From Clostridiisalibacter paucivorans DSM 22131 (GTDB taxonomy: Bacteria > Bacillota > Clostridia > Tissierellales > Clostridiisalibacteraceae), in assembly GCF_000620125.1 (NCBI RefSeq), contig NZ_JHVL01000002.1, positions 62,001 through 126,000 of the forward strand: a DNA stretch of 64,000 nt. Direction: 5' to 3'. The notes beneath the pieces are model-generated. The model was not told the DNA's origin. It saw only the letters and a program-made list of their open reading frames with translations, and ran no database searches. Numbering within the stretch: position 1 is the stretch's first letter; each line of letters starts with the position of its first letter. Positions 26,562-36,389 of this stretch are shown here, piece by piece. The translations under genes and the position numbers were made by a program.

Positions 26562-28402
26562 TAACATTTACCCCCTGGCACAATATTGCTAACACCACAA
26601 CCAGTACATCCATTACGGCAATCTTTAGTGGTCTGACCTTTCTCAGCATTTTTATTTTCTTTTATAAGATATTTTTTAGTTACCCCTGCATCAATAAAAT
26701 CCCACGGTAACTTTTCCTCATAATCTCTAATTCTATTTGCATAAAAATGAGGATTTACATCATTTTCTTCAAAACTCTTTAACCATGACTCATATTTAAA
26801 TAAATCTGACCATCCGTCAAATTTACAACCTTTTTTCCATGCAGATATTATAGCTTTACAAAGTCTCCTATCTCCCCTAGCAAATACTGCCTCTATAAAA
26901 CTTAATCTAGGATCATGCGTATTAAGGGTCACTTTCCTATCTCTTATTTCTTTCTTTAACATATCTTGTTTCTTATAAAAATCCTCTATGCTATCTTGAG
27001 GATGCCATTGAAATGGAGTAAAAGGTTTAGGTACAAAACACGATACACTAGTAGTAACTTTTAAATTTCCCCTTCTTTTCTCTTTAGGCATATTAAAAAA
27101 TATGTCTTTAACCTTATATGCTAATTCCTTTATACCCATTATATCTTTATCTGTTTCAGTAGGTAGTCCCATCATGAAGTATAACTTTACTGTTGACCAT
27201 CCTCTTTCAAATGCTTCTGTGACAGAATTTATAATATCATCTTCCACTATACCTTTATTTATTACATCCCTAAGACGCTGTGTTCCCGCTTCTGGAGCAA
27301 AGGTAAGCCCAGTCTTTCTAACCTTTTGAATCTCTTCTATAATTTCAAATGAAAAAGAATCAAGCCTTAGTGACGGTAACGAAAGTCCTATCCCCTTTTC
27401 TTTGAATCTATCTATAAGCTCTATAGCTAATTGATTTATATGAGAGTAATCACCTGTGCTCAAAGATGATAAGGATATTTCTTCATAGCCAGTTGATTTT
27501 ACTAGACTATCAGCATATTTTAAAAGCGTATCTATACTTCTTTCTCTTACAGGTCTGTAAAGCATCCCTGCCTGACAAAATCTGCATCCCCTTGTACAAC
27601 CTCTAAATATCTCTAACATTATCCTATCATGAACTATAGATATATTTGGTACTATAATCTTATCAGGAAAATAAGCTGCGTCTAAATCCTTAACAATTCT
27701 TTTTTTTATAATCCTAGGATATTTTTCTTTTTTAGGGTGCATACCTTCTATAGTACCATCATCATTATATGTTACTTCATAAAACGAAGGAATATAAACA
27801 CCCCTTATATCAACTATCTCTTCTAAGAACTTTTCTCTTTCTAATCCTTTATCCTTCCACATTTTGTATTTATCCAATATTTCTAAAGTTACATCCTCGC
27901 CATCTCCTATTACAAATATATCTACTACATCCGCCAATGGTTCAGGATTATACGCACATGGTCCACCTGCAATTACAAAGGGATCATCTAAGGTTCTATC
28001 TTTAGATAATATGGGTATGTCACCTAAATCTAACATATTAATTATATTTGTATAACTCATTTCATATTGCAATGTGAATCCTATAAAGTCAAAATTGTTT
28101 ATTGCCGTTCTAGATTCCAAAGAGTAAAGGAATATGTCATTATCTCTCATCTGTTTTTCCATATCTATCCATGGAGCGAATACTCTCTCACAATATATAT
28201 GGTCCTTTTGATTCAATAAATTATATATGATATGCAAACCTAGATGAGACATTCCTACATCATATATATCTGGAAATGCAAATGCAAATCTTATAGTCTC
28301 ATCAGTTATATCTTTGTGTATAGAATTTATCTCTCTACCCACATATCTTCCTGGTTTTTCGACTTTCTTCAGTATTTTATCTAATAATCTCTCGTTTATC
28401 AT
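26561..28402 (-). CDS. TIGR03960-type radical SAM protein
   Basis: This protein of about 613 residues has an N-terminal domain resembling a B12-binding fold (RFAFAFPDIYDVGMSHLGLHIIYNLLN, about 33-60) and the radical SAM cluster motif RGCTRGCRFCQAGMLYRPVRERS. A TIM-barrel part (EEISLSSLSTGDYSHI) follows, and a Cys-rich C-terminus, CRNGCTGCGVSN, may hold a further cluster. It is coupled to the DUF2344 gene. Substrate and product are unknown. The ATG at 28402 has GAGG at proper distance; an ATG three codons upstream is too close to it. Confidence 0.92.
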   Translation of the reverse strand: MINERLLDKILKKVEKPGRYVGREINSIHKDITDETIRFAFAFPDIYDVGMSHLGLHIIYNLLNQKDHIYCERVFAPWIDMEKQMRDNDIFLYSLESRTAINNFDFIGFTLQYEMSYTNIINMLDLGDIPILSKDRTLDDPFVIAGGPCAYNPEPLADVVDIFVIGDGEDVTLEILDKYKMWKDKGLEREKFLEEIVDIRGVYIPSFYEVTYNDDGTIEGMHPKKEKYPRIIKKRIVKDLDAAYFPDKIIVPNISIVHDRIMLEIFRGCTRGCRFCQAGMLYRPVRERSIDTLLKYADSLVKSTGYEEISLSSLSTGDYSHINQLAIELIDRFKEKGIGLSLPSLRLDSFSFEIIEEIQKVRKTGLTFAPEAGTQRLRDVINKGIVEDDIINSVTEAFERGWSTVKLYFMMGLPTETDKDIMGIKELAYKVKDIFFNMPKEKRRGNLKVTTSVSCFVPKPFTPFQWHPQDSIEDFYKKQDMLKKEIRDRKVTLNTHDPRLSFIEAVFARGDRRLCKAIISAWKKGCKFDGWSDLFKYESWLKSFEENDVNPHFYANRIRDYEEKLPWDFIDAGVTKKYLIKENKNAEKGQTTKDCRNGCTGCGVSNIVPGGKC

Positions 28403-28489
28403 TATAATCATCCTCTATTTCAAATATTATATTTTAAGACCCTAAAAGATATTTTACCACTAATTATATACTTTACTCAATATTTGATA

Positions 28490-29167
28490 TCAATTCAATA
28501 CTTTTTTAGGATCTATTAGTTCTCCATTCTCTAATATTCTAAAATGAAATTTTCCTATCTGTTTACCAGTTTCTTTTAATTCCCCTATCTTTTGACCCTT
28601 AACTACATTTTCTCCCTTTTCCACATATATGTTTTCAAACCCATAATAAATAGCTTCGCATTCATTATGTTTTATTTTTACATACTTACCATGCAAATTA
28701 TCGTTGCCAAAATTTAAAACTATACCACTATTAATAGATAAAACATCCTTTGATCTTGGCATTATATCTAATCCTTTATTAAATACTACAATACTTTCTC
28801 CCTTTTTAATCTTTCCATAATCTTTATATAAATCTCCACTTACTGGCCATATATATTCATCATCTTTAATCATTTTTATTTCTTTCTCATTAAATACAGA
28901 AACTATTTTATTAGGTACCTCCTTTATATTTCCTATTTTTCTTATATCCCAATTATAACTAACTGTTTCTTTAATCATATTAAATGCATCTCTAGTAATA
29001 TTTATGTTTAATCTTTTAATCGTAATTATTACAGCGACTATTAATATACTTATAAATAATTTCTTTAGTTGACCTCTATAAAAAGTTTTATCCTTCTTTC
29101 TTTGAAAAAAATCTGTGCTTGACCTTTTTCTTCCTTCATTAAAAAATCCATAACCCACTACACTCAC
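28490..29167 (-). CDS. SpoIVFA-like membrane protein with degenerate LytM/M23 domain
   Basis: This protein of about 225 residues has a basic N-terminus, one membrane helix (LFISILIVAVIITIKRL, about 36-52) and a C-terminal M23/LytM fold (about 125-225, WPVSGDLYKDYG to KFHFRILENGELIDP). The zinc ligands are lost: the usual HxxxD reads NKGLD, and the HxH reads KFHF. SpoIVFA in Bacillus is just such an inactive LytM protein that restrains SpoIVFB in the sigma-K checkpoint, and it likewise lies beside minCD and rplU. No SpoIVFB is adjacent here. The start is a GTG, with a second GTG three codons on. Confidence 0.75.
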   Translation of the reverse strand: MSVVGYGFFNEGRKRSSTDFFQRKKDKTFYRGQLKKLFISILIVAVIITIKRLNINITRDAFNMIKETVSYNWDIRKIGNIKEVPNKIVSVFNEKEIKMIKDDEYIWPVSGDLYKDYGKIKKGESIVVFNKGLDIMPRSKDVLSINSGIVLNFGNDNLHGKYVKIKHNECEAIYYGFENIYVEKGENVVKGQKIGELKETGKQIGKFHFRILENGELIDPKKVLN

Positions 29168-29250
29168 CTACCCAAATTATATTTGTTATAATATATATCT
29201 ATTTTGGGTATTATTTATTTATTACTTTTCATCTAAATAGCATATAAATT

Positions 29251-29280
29251 AAAAAATAGCACTTAAGTGCTATTTTTTAA
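29251..29280 (-). terminator. Palindromic terminator overlapping the mgsA stop codon
   Basis: A perfect dyad (AAAAAATAGCACTTAAGTGC and so on, 29251-29278) includes the last two Lys codons and the TAG stop of mgsA in its stem and ends with six T. Confidence 0.8.
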
Positions 29281-29668
29281 AAACATTTCGCCATTGCATA
29301 TCCCCTCGTTCAAGACCTTTAATTAAAATTTCAGCAGTAGCTACATTAGTAGCTAATGGTATTCCATGTACATCACACAATCTTAACAATGCCAAAATAT
29401 CTGGTTCATGGGGCTGAGCTGTTAACGGATCCCTCATAAAAATAACTAAATCCATCTCATCTGAGGCAATCTTAGAGCCAATTTGCTGATCGCCTCCCAA
29501 TGGTCCTGATAAAAACCTGTGAATTTCAAGTCCTGTGGCTTCTTGTATTTTTTTACCCGTAGTTCCCGTAGCAAAAATAGTATGTTTGGCAAATATATGT
29601 TTATATGCCAGTGAAAAGTTTACCATATCTTTTTTCTTTCTATCATGGGCGATTAATGCTATATTCAT
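29270..29668 (-). CDS. mgsA: Methylglyoxal synthase
   Basis: The enzyme turns dihydroxyacetone phosphate into methylglyoxal and phosphate, a glycolytic bypass. The 132-residue protein is a full-length MGS fold: [45 protein letters not shown], and [19 protein letters not shown] with catalytic Asp and His. It is the last gene of the minC-minD-minE-mgsA set, a common clostridial grouping. Confidence 0.96.
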   Translation of the reverse strand: MNIALIAHDRKKKDMVNFSLAYKHIFAKHTIFATGTTGKKIQEATGLEIHRFLSGPLGGDQQIGSKIASDEMDLVIFMRDPLTAQPHEPDILALLRLCDVHGIPLATNVATAEILIKGLERGDMQWRNVFKK

Positions 29669-29684
29669 TTTATTCCTCCTAGAT

Positions 29685-29969
29685 CTACTCGACAGTCTTA
29701 TCTTTCATCTTTAAAATTGGTATATTAGCTATTAATGCAGGTATTGGTGTGTTATCAGTATTGCTTTTAGTTCTAGTTATTTTTATATCTAAGCCGTCCT
29801 TATCTATTTCCATATAATCTGATATAACCTTTATTATATCTCCCTTTATCATTTCTAAAAACTTTGGAGAAACATTGGTTCTATCATGTATCAAAACAAG
29901 TTTCAACCTCTCTTTTGCCACATTTTTACTTTTATTATCTTTTTTACTAAAAAGTTTGAATAAGTCCAA
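29685..29969 (-). CDS. minE: Cell division topological specificity factor MinE
   Basis: This 94-residue protein has an N-terminal membrane-targeting and MinD-contact segment ([27 protein letters not shown]) and a C-terminal beta-rich topology domain ([26 protein letters not shown]). It drives MinD ATP hydrolysis and pole-to-pole oscillation, keeping division at mid-cell. It is 17 nt from minD. Having MinE separates this clostridial Min system from the Bacillus DivIVA-based one. Confidence 0.93.
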   Translation of the reverse strand: MDLFKLFSKKDNKSKNVAKERLKLVLIHDRTNVSPKFLEMIKGDIIKVISDYMEIDKDGLDIKITRTKSNTDNTPIPALIANIPILKMKDKTVE

Positions 29970-29986
29970 TATAATTCCTCCTCATA

Positions 29987-30781
29987 TTATTTTCCAAATA
30001 ATATCTTTCTAATCTTAGTAAATACTCCCTCATCTACTTCTAAACTTAATAAAGGAACTTCTTCACCTGTTATCCTTCTAGTAATATTCATATATGCCAT
30101 ACCAGCCATAGCATCTTTATTTGTTACTACTGGTTCCCCTTTATTTGTAGAAACTACTATTGACTCATCATCTGGTATAACCCCTAATAAATCTATAGCA
30201 AGTATATCTATCATATCATCAATATTCATCATATCTCCTCTTTTTACCATATCATGTCTTATTCTATTTATTATAAGTCTTGGATTATGTAGCCCTTTAG
30301 CTTCTAAAAGACCTATTATCCTATCTGCATCTCTAACAGCCGAAACCTCTGGTGTAGTAACTACTATAGCATTATCTGCCCCAGCTATAGCATTCTGAAA
30401 CCCTTGCTCAATTCCTGCAGGACAGTCTATAATAATATAATCAAATAATTCTCTTAAATTAGTAGTAAGTTCTTGCATTTGTTTAGGTGATATTGCAGTC
30501 TTGTCCCTGGTTTGAGCTGCTGGTAATAAATATAGACCATCGTACTTTTTGTCTCTTATAAGTCCCTGTTTTAATCTACATACCTTTTCTACAACATCTA
30601 CAACGTCATATACTATCCTGTTTTCTAGACCTAATACTACATCAAGATTTCTTAATCCTATATCTGCATCAACCACTACTACTTTTTTTCCCAGCATTGC
30701 TAACCCTGTTCCTATATTGGCTACAGTGGTTGTTTTACCTACACCACCCTTTCCTGATGTTACAACTATAACCTCGCTCAT
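29987..30781 (-). CDS. minD: Septum-site determining ATPase MinD
   Basis: This 264-residue ParA/MinD ATPase has the deviant Walker A motif SGKGGVGKTTT (8-18), VVVDADIGLRNLD, DYIIIDCPAGIEQGF and the C-terminal amphipathic membrane helix (VFTKIRKILFGK). It recruits MinC to the membrane and is displaced by MinE. It lies between minC and minE. Confidence 0.97.
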   Translation of the reverse strand: MSEVIVVTSGKGGVGKTTTVANIGTGLAMLGKKVVVVDADIGLRNLDVVLGLENRIVYDVVDVVEKVCRLKQGLIRDKKYDGLYLLPAAQTRDKTAISPKQMQELTTNLRELFDYIIIDCPAGIEQGFQNAIAGADNAIVVTTPEVSAVRDADRIIGLLEAKGLHNPRLIINRIRHDMVKRGDMMNIDDMIDILAIDLLGVIPDDESIVVSTNKGEPVVTNKDAMAGMAYMNITRRITGEEVPLLSLEVDEGVFTKIRKILFGK

Positions 30782-30801
30782 ACTCTCAGCCTCCCAACTT
30801 A

Positions 30802-31425
30802 TTAATTGTTTTTTTGTAAATAGGGTTCAATTATAATAGAATCTCCTTTTATCTTTGCTAATTCTGGCCATTTAGGATTTGATATCTCATTATCTGGAGA
30901 TCTAGCAATTATATCTGCTATTCTTAATTGTTTTGATTTTAATTTAAATGCTGCTATTATAGCCCTTTTATTTCCACTGCTCCCAGCATGTACAATCCCC
31001 CTAAGAGAACCCATAATGATTATATTTCCTGTAGCAATAACCTCTCCTCCAGGGTTTACATCACCTAAAACAACAATATTTCCATCATATTTTATACTCT
31101 GTCCAGACCTTATTGTTGATCTTACAAATTTAGTCTGTCCCTCTACTATATCTTGAGAACACGGAGGCTTAACAACCTTTGGTTCTATTATATCTACCTT
31201 TAATCCATAGTCTTCTTTTAGTATATTTGTCAAAGTATCTCTTTCCTTTGATGTTAGAGTTTTACCTTTAAACCCTATAACTTTACCCCCTCTAAAAAAA
31301 TCATGTCCTTTTTCTAATTTATATTTTAAATTCATTTTTATATTTTCAAACGTTGCTTCTTTTATATATATATATAGTCCTTCATTAGTTCCTTTAAATA
31401 TAACAGAATCTTTTTCCATATACAT
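30802..31425 (-). CDS. minC: Septum formation inhibitor MinC
   Basis: This 207-residue protein has an N-terminal FtsZ-binding domain (about 1-85) and a C-terminal beta-helix that binds MinD (TIRSGQSIKYDGNIVVLGDVNPGGEVIATGNIIIMGSLRGIVHAG, in pieces, about 105-150). It blocks FtsZ assembly at the poles. It is first in minCDE-mgsA, behind GGAGG, and is separated from pbp2 by about 240 nt. Confidence 0.95.
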   Translation of the reverse strand: MYMEKDSVIFKGTNEGLYIYIKEATFENIKMNLKYKLEKGHDFFRGGKVIGFKGKTLTSKERDTLTNILKEDYGLKVDIIEPKVVKPPCSQDIVEGQTKFVRSTIRSGQSIKYDGNIVVLGDVNPGGEVIATGNIIIMGSLRGIVHAGSSGNKRAIIAAFKLKSKQLRIADIIARSPDNEISNPKWPELAKIKGDSIIIEPYLQKNN

Positions 31426-31668
31426 TTATACCTCCATAAAGTAATACTCAACTACGATGGAGTCTTTACTCTATCTAATTGTATTATTTATTTTTTAAAA
31501 TAATATAGAATTCTACCTCCATATGTATATTATAAAATTTGAACCTACAGAATAATCATTTAAGTACTTATTCTTTATAACTGGACTAAATCCTGCAAAA
31601 AGTCAAAAAAAGATTTAAATAGTTTTCTAATACTTTGAGATAGTAATGACCTCGTAAGATTACGAGGC
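31426..31668. other. Gap between pbp2 and minC
   Basis: This gap holds no gene. On the minus strand a GC-rich hairpin (CCTCGTA / TACGAGG, 31650-31667) starts one base after the pbp2 stop; it has no T tail, so it is a weak terminator at best. The rest is AT-rich and must hold the minC promoter, which I cannot place with confidence. Confidence 0.5.
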
Positions 31669-34600
31669 CTAAGGAACCAGTTTATTATTAAAAGTAAATA
31701 CATCCTCTTCAGTATTAAGTCCCAAATATTCGGCTATGACATCTCTAACCACTGGCCCTGCGTATCCACCATGTCCTCCTTGAAATATAACTGTAGCTAT
31801 AGCTATTTGAGGATCTTCATATGGTGCAAATGCAACGAACCATGCATAATCATCATATGGTTTTCCAGTAGCAGGATTTATGCCGTCTTTTTCTGCTGTA
31901 CCTGTTTTAATTCCAACTTGAATAGGGAAATTTCTAAATATGGTCTTTCCTGTACCGTCTGTAGCTGCCATATTCATACCTTTCATTACATAATCAAGAT
32001 ATTTATAATCATCCAAGCCAACTCTATGGGGTTCTTCTGCCTTTCTATGTTCCTTTCTATTCCCCTTAAAATCTTCTAATTTATCCACCACACTTACCCT
32101 ATATCTATATCCTCCATTAGATAATGTAGCGATAAAATTGGCTATTTGTAAAGGCGTATATGTGTTTTGTCCTTGTCCTATAGAAATATTGAATGTATCT
32201 CCCAATTTCCATCCTGCTTGTTGTAAATAAGTAAACTTTATAATATCTGTAATATTGGCTCTATCCCCTTCAAGTTTTTTACGACCATCTATATTCATCT
32301 TATACAATCGTCTCATTACTTCCGCTCTAGATAAAGGCTCTTCTAATTCTGTCCATGATGCTATCTCATTTATGACCTTTTTAATCTCTTTATCAGTAAG
32401 TGTCACATCTTCTTTTATATATTTTCTTATATTATTATTTAAAAATCTAGTCAAATATCTTTTGATTGAACGAGTCTTATCATAGGGGTCTGGAGTCTTA
32501 CCTGCTTCATTAGGTATACTAATCTCTATTCCAGTCTTATCATTTAATCCAAACTCTTTAGCCATATATAATATATCTTCTATATCTACCTTTACTCCTA
32601 TGCTCTTATTTGTTCTCATATTAGTTCCCGCAGCCAAAGTGTAGAAATAATAATTACACGAGTCCTTTATTGCCCTAAACATATCAGTAGGACCATGAGA
32701 TCCCCTATAAGTATTCCAAATCCAACAACCAAATCTTTGATTACCTAAATCCACATATCCTAGAGAGTTAATCTTTTTATAAGGACTTATTCCTTTCTGA
32801 AGTCCTGCTAATGCTGTAATCATTTTAAATGCTGAGCCTGGTTGTATAGCTGTTTGTAATGCAATATTATATAGTGGTCTTGGAGCCAATGGGTCATTGT
32901 CCTTCTCAGGCTTTAAACTCTCCCAATCTTCCAAAGAAATACCTGTTGAAAACAAATTAGGATCATATGAAGGGTAATTTGCTAGTGCCAAGATCTCTCC
33001 TGTCTTTACATCTATAGCCACCAAGGAACCCGATGTAGCATTGCTATAATGTCTTCCTCCTTTAGCTGTACCATATTTATAATTACCCCATTTACTTTTA
33101 TATCTTCCCCCTATTTGTATCTGTTCTAAAGCATATTTCAAAGAATCCTCTGCAACCTTTTGAAGTTTAGTATCTATTGTAAGAAATAGATTGTCTCCTG
33201 GAATAGCTTTCTTTTCATCCAATACATTTATAGTATTTCCAAATACATCTACTTCAACTTTCTTTGAACCTATCTCTCCTTTGAGATATTCCTCAAATTC
33301 TTCCTCTACCCCTGTTTTACCAATTATATCATTGGGAGAATAACCTAATTCTTCAATATATTTCTCTATTTCATTTGGTTGTGATATCTTACCTAAATAT
33401 CCCAATACATGAGATGCAATTTTCCCCATTGGATAATATCTTACAGGTTCTACAGAGACTTTAACTCCTCTTAATTCATCACTATTTTCCATTATCTTAG
33501 CTACAGTTATATCATTAACTCCATATGATATATTTACTGGTTGATACGCCCTATAACCTTGCTTGCCTAACTGTTCTATTACATTTAGGATATGTCTTTT
33601 TTCATAAAAACTAAGGGAATCATCTATCCCAAATTTATCACATAAATTGTAAAATGCATCCTCGGCATTTAAATCTTCATCTAATCCATATTTTCCTAAC
33701 CAACTTTTTTTATTTAATAATGCTACATATTCCCATTTAGCTATAGATATTTTAGGATTTGTTCCATCATTTAATATCATCTTTTGTATAATATATTTAA
33801 GGTCACTATCAGTTATAATATCATCTATAATTTTAGTCTTTTTTCCCAAATAGATTACAGCTTCCAATGGATCTAACTCATTATTTATATTTTCTTCTTT
33901 ATAAAATTGTTTCTGGGATTGTATATCTTTATATTTAAATCTAGTGGTATTATTTTCTTTATCCACGAGTATCTCAACAGGTACATTAATATTTGCTTCA
34001 TCAAATTTATCCATAATCATTTTACCGGGAATTATATATTCACCTTCAGAATCACTACTTTCATAGATTGTATTAAGAATTTGATTAATATATGAGGTAA
34101 GAACTATATTTATGAAATCTTCTTTAGCAGTAGTCTCCATAGTTATATTATCGAATCTTTCCATTAATGATATCTTAATTTCTTTATATTCCTTATCGAA
34201 ATTGTAATCAAACTTCTCTAATATATATTTCTCACCTAAACCTTTTTGTACTAATTTTTTATATATTAATTCTCTAGTTACATCATGTCCCATAAGACCT
34301 CTTATATATTTTTCATCTCTAGAAAGCAAGTGAATAAGTGTGTCCTTTGCTCCTAATTCTCTAGGTATATTATTTTTTTTCTTCCATTTTTCTATATCTT
34401 CTGTCTCATCAAATTTTATACTAACCTTATTAGACTGTTTATCAATGTTTATTTTAAATGGTTGATGTATATCTTCATGATGCAATATTGATGATGCCTT
34501 CTTTGCTGTTATTGATTCATAATTACCAGATACATAATATGTATCCAATAATTCATTTAATAGATTATTTTCCATAATTATATCTATAATTTCATCTTCA

Positions 34601-34998
34601 ACAGCTATATTTTTTAAATAATCTTCAAAATTTTTATACTCAATATTGTTTAATTTTATAGGCAATTCATCTATATATATTTCCCCTTGTTTTTCCAATA
34701 TATTTACTAACTTAAGGGCAATCTTATTTCTATCATCACCCTTAATTTCATCCTTCATTATCTGTACTGTAAAACTAGGTTTATTGCCCGCTAACAACCT
34801 GCCATATCTATCTCTTATCTCTCCTCTAGGTGCAGTCATCGGTACTTCCTTAACCCTTTTATTATCAGAAATTTCTCTGTACTCAGGTCCCTCTATAGCA
34901 GTCAATATTGCTAATCTAATTCCCATTATTGCAAATATTACTGATAGTATTATCAATAAAATATTGTATCTATCCTTTAGTTTTTCTCTTAACTTCAT
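31669..34998 (-). CDS. mrdA: Penicillin-binding protein 2 (elongation transpeptidase), unusually long
   Basis: This 1109-residue class B PBP works with RodA and MreBCD to build side-wall peptidoglycan. It has one N-terminal membrane helix (ILLIILSVIFAIMGIRLAIL) and the pedestal motif PRGEIRDRYGRLLAGNKPSF. After a long insertion the pedestal resumes at RYYPMGKIASHVLGYLG. The transpeptidase motifs are SAFK (in QPGSAFKMITAL), SCN (DSCNYYFY) and KTG (GIKTGTAEKDG). Typical PBP2 has about 600-750 residues; the extra 350 lie mainly in the pedestal (about 100-490). It follows mreD with a 2-nt gap. Confidence 0.93.
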   Translation of the reverse strand: MKLREKLKDRYNILLIILSVIFAIMGIRLAILTAIEGPEYREISDNKRVKEVPMTAPRGEIRDRYGRLLAGNKPSFTVQIMKDEIKGDDRNKIALKLVNILEKQGEIYIDELPIKLNNIEYKNFEDYLKNIAVEDEIIDIIMENNLLNELLDTYYVSGNYESITAKKASSILHHEDIHQPFKINIDKQSNKVSIKFDETEDIEKWKKKNNIPRELGAKDTLIHLLSRDEKYIRGLMGHDVTRELIYKKLVQKGLGEKYILEKFDYNFDKEYKEIKISLMERFDNITMETTAKEDFINIVLTSYINQILNTIYESSDSEGEYIIPGKMIMDKFDEANINVPVEILVDKENNTTRFKYKDIQSQKQFYKEENINNELDPLEAVIYLGKKTKIIDDIITDSDLKYIIQKMILNDGTNPKISIAKWEYVALLNKKSWLGKYGLDEDLNAEDAFYNLCDKFGIDDSLSFYEKRHILNVIEQLGKQGYRAYQPVNISYGVNDITVAKIMENSDELRGVKVSVEPVRYYPMGKIASHVLGYLGKISQPNEIEKYIEELGYSPNDIIGKTGVEEEFEEYLKGEIGSKKVEVDVFGNTINVLDEKKAIPGDNLFLTIDTKLQKVAEDSLKYALEQIQIGGRYKSKWGNYKYGTAKGGRHYSNATSGSLVAIDVKTGEILALANYPSYDPNLFSTGISLEDWESLKPEKDNDPLAPRPLYNIALQTAIQPGSAFKMITALAGLQKGISPYKKINSLGYVDLGNQRFGCWIWNTYRGSHGPTDMFRAIKDSCNYYFYTLAAGTNMRTNKSIGVKVDIEDILYMAKEFGLNDKTGIEISIPNEAGKTPDPYDKTRSIKRYLTRFLNNNIRKYIKEDVTLTDKEIKKVINEIASWTELEEPLSRAEVMRRLYKMNIDGRKKLEGDRANITDIIKFTYLQQAGWKLGDTFNISIGQGQNTYTPLQIANFIATLSNGGYRYRVSVVDKLEDFKGNRKEHRKAEEPHRVGLDDYKYLDYVMKGMNMAATDGTGKTIFRNFPIQVGIKTGTAEKDGINPATGKPYDDYAWFVAFAPYEDPQIAIATVIFQGGHGGYAGPVVRDVIAEYLGLNTEEDVFTFNNKLVP

Positions 34999-35000
34999 TT

Positions 35001-35513
35001 TTATCTCCTGCCTCTATAACTTCTAAAACTTAAATTTGATCTGTTTTCAATACTATATATCAATTTAAATATAAATATAGACAGTATGCTATTATATATA
35101 GATTCAACTATAATAACCCTTCTGAGCAACAATATAAATTCCATATTAACCCCAAAAATATACATTATAATATAGTATAATAAATGGCTTAATATAGTCC
35201 CTATAAATGTAAATACCGCTGCTGTAAATGGACTGTTTCTAAAAAATTTATTATTTATTGAACCATATGAATAAGCTATCAAAAAATAAACTAAACTATG
35301 GGTGCCTACTACATCATAAAACAACATATCGTATAAAAATCCTGTAATTATACCTATTATAGCCCCTTGCCTCTTTTCCCTCAATATAGCAAATATGATT
35401 ACTATTATAAGTGCTGTATTAGGCAAAACAGAATAAACTGCAATATGCTCAAATATTGTAGTTTGAATAACAAAATTCAATAATATAACAATCACTGGCA
35501 CCATATTGTTCAA
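35001..35513 (-). CDS. mreD: Rod-shape determining protein MreD
   Basis: This 170-residue integral membrane protein has five or six helices (IVILLNFVIQTTIFEHI, NTALIIVIIFAILR, IIGIITGFLYDMLF and others) and the MreD-like GFLYDMLFYDVVGTHSLVYF segment. It belongs to the rod complex with MreB, MreC and PBP2, all encoded here in order. Confidence 0.93.
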   Translation of the reverse strand: MNNMVPVIVILLNFVIQTTIFEHIAVYSVLPNTALIIVIIFAILREKRQGAIIGIITGFLYDMLFYDVVGTHSLVYFLIAYSYGSINNKFFRNSPFTAAVFTFIGTILSHLLYYIIMYIFGVNMEFILLLRRVIIVESIYNSILSIFIFKLIYSIENRSNLSFRSYRGRR

Positions 35514-35526
35514 CTTAAAAACCCCT

Positions 35527-36372
35527 CTACTTATTTTGGTTAATTATTACAAAAACATCATTGATTTTTTTAAAGTCTATTGCAGGTTCAACTATAATAT
35601 TTTTTATTAACTCATCATTTTTTTTCTCTATTTTAGATACTACACCTATATACATATCAGGTATAAACACTTCTCCTAATCCTGATGTAACCAGCTTGTC
35701 CCCTTTAACTATGTCTGCTTTTTCATCAAATAAAAAACCTTCCATTTGATTGTCCATTTCTCCACTAACAACACCATTGTCTTGAGTCCTAATGACCTTA
35801 AAACTAATATTGCTTCTAATATCTATTATAGATAAAACCTTAGACCAATTATCTCCAACCTCTATTACCCTTCCTACCAATCCTTCCTTTACTATATTGC
35901 CATCAATTTTAACTCCTTGGACTACTACATCATCTTTTTTAATTCCATCATTAGCACCTTTATCTATGACAAAGTTATTAAACCAATTTCCACTATCTTT
36001 CGCTGTAACTTGAGCATCTACAAAGGTATAATTGGAGTTCTTTTTAAGCACAGCTTCATTCTCCAAAAAATCATACTTGCTTACTACATTATCCAATATT
36101 CTGTTATTTTCCTTTAAAGATACTATCTCTTTTTTTAATCTCTCATTCTCTTCCTTAAGATTCCCTAAATTCCTTAGAGATTCTATATTGTTAGATATAC
36201 TTTCACCAAAATTGTATACTACCTTCTGTATAGGAGTTATTATGTTTACAAACTTATTTTCTATAAAAAAAGTCTTTCCTCTATTATGAGATGAAATTCC
36301 TATTATTACAAGTAAAATGATGGCAACTCCTGTAACTATCATCTTACTCCCATATTTTTTAAATATTGACAT
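35527..36372 (-). CDS. mreC: Rod-shape determining protein MreC
   Basis: This 281-residue protein has one N-terminal membrane helix (about 10-26), a coiled coil (IESLRNLGNLKEENERLKKEIVSLKENNR, in pieces, about 63-95) and the double beta-barrel periplasmic-type domain (DAQVTAKDSGNWFNNFVIDKGANDGIKKDDVVV, GLVGRVIEVG, LVTSGLGEVFIPDMYIGVV). It scaffolds PBP2 and RodA outside the membrane. Confidence 0.95.
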   Translation of the reverse strand: MSIFKKYGSKMIVTGVAIILLVIIGISSHNRGKTFFIENKFVNIITPIQKVVYNFGESISNNIESLRNLGNLKEENERLKKEIVSLKENNRILDNVVSKYDFLENEAVLKKNSNYTFVDAQVTAKDSGNWFNNFVIDKGANDGIKKDDVVVQGVKIDGNIVKEGLVGRVIEVGDNWSKVLSIIDIRSNISFKVIRTQDNGVVSGEMDNQMEGFLFDEKADIVKGDKLVTSGLGEVFIPDMYIGVVSKIEKKNDELIKNIIVEPAIDFKKINDVFVIINQNK

Positions 36373-36389
36373 ATATTATCACCAGCTTA

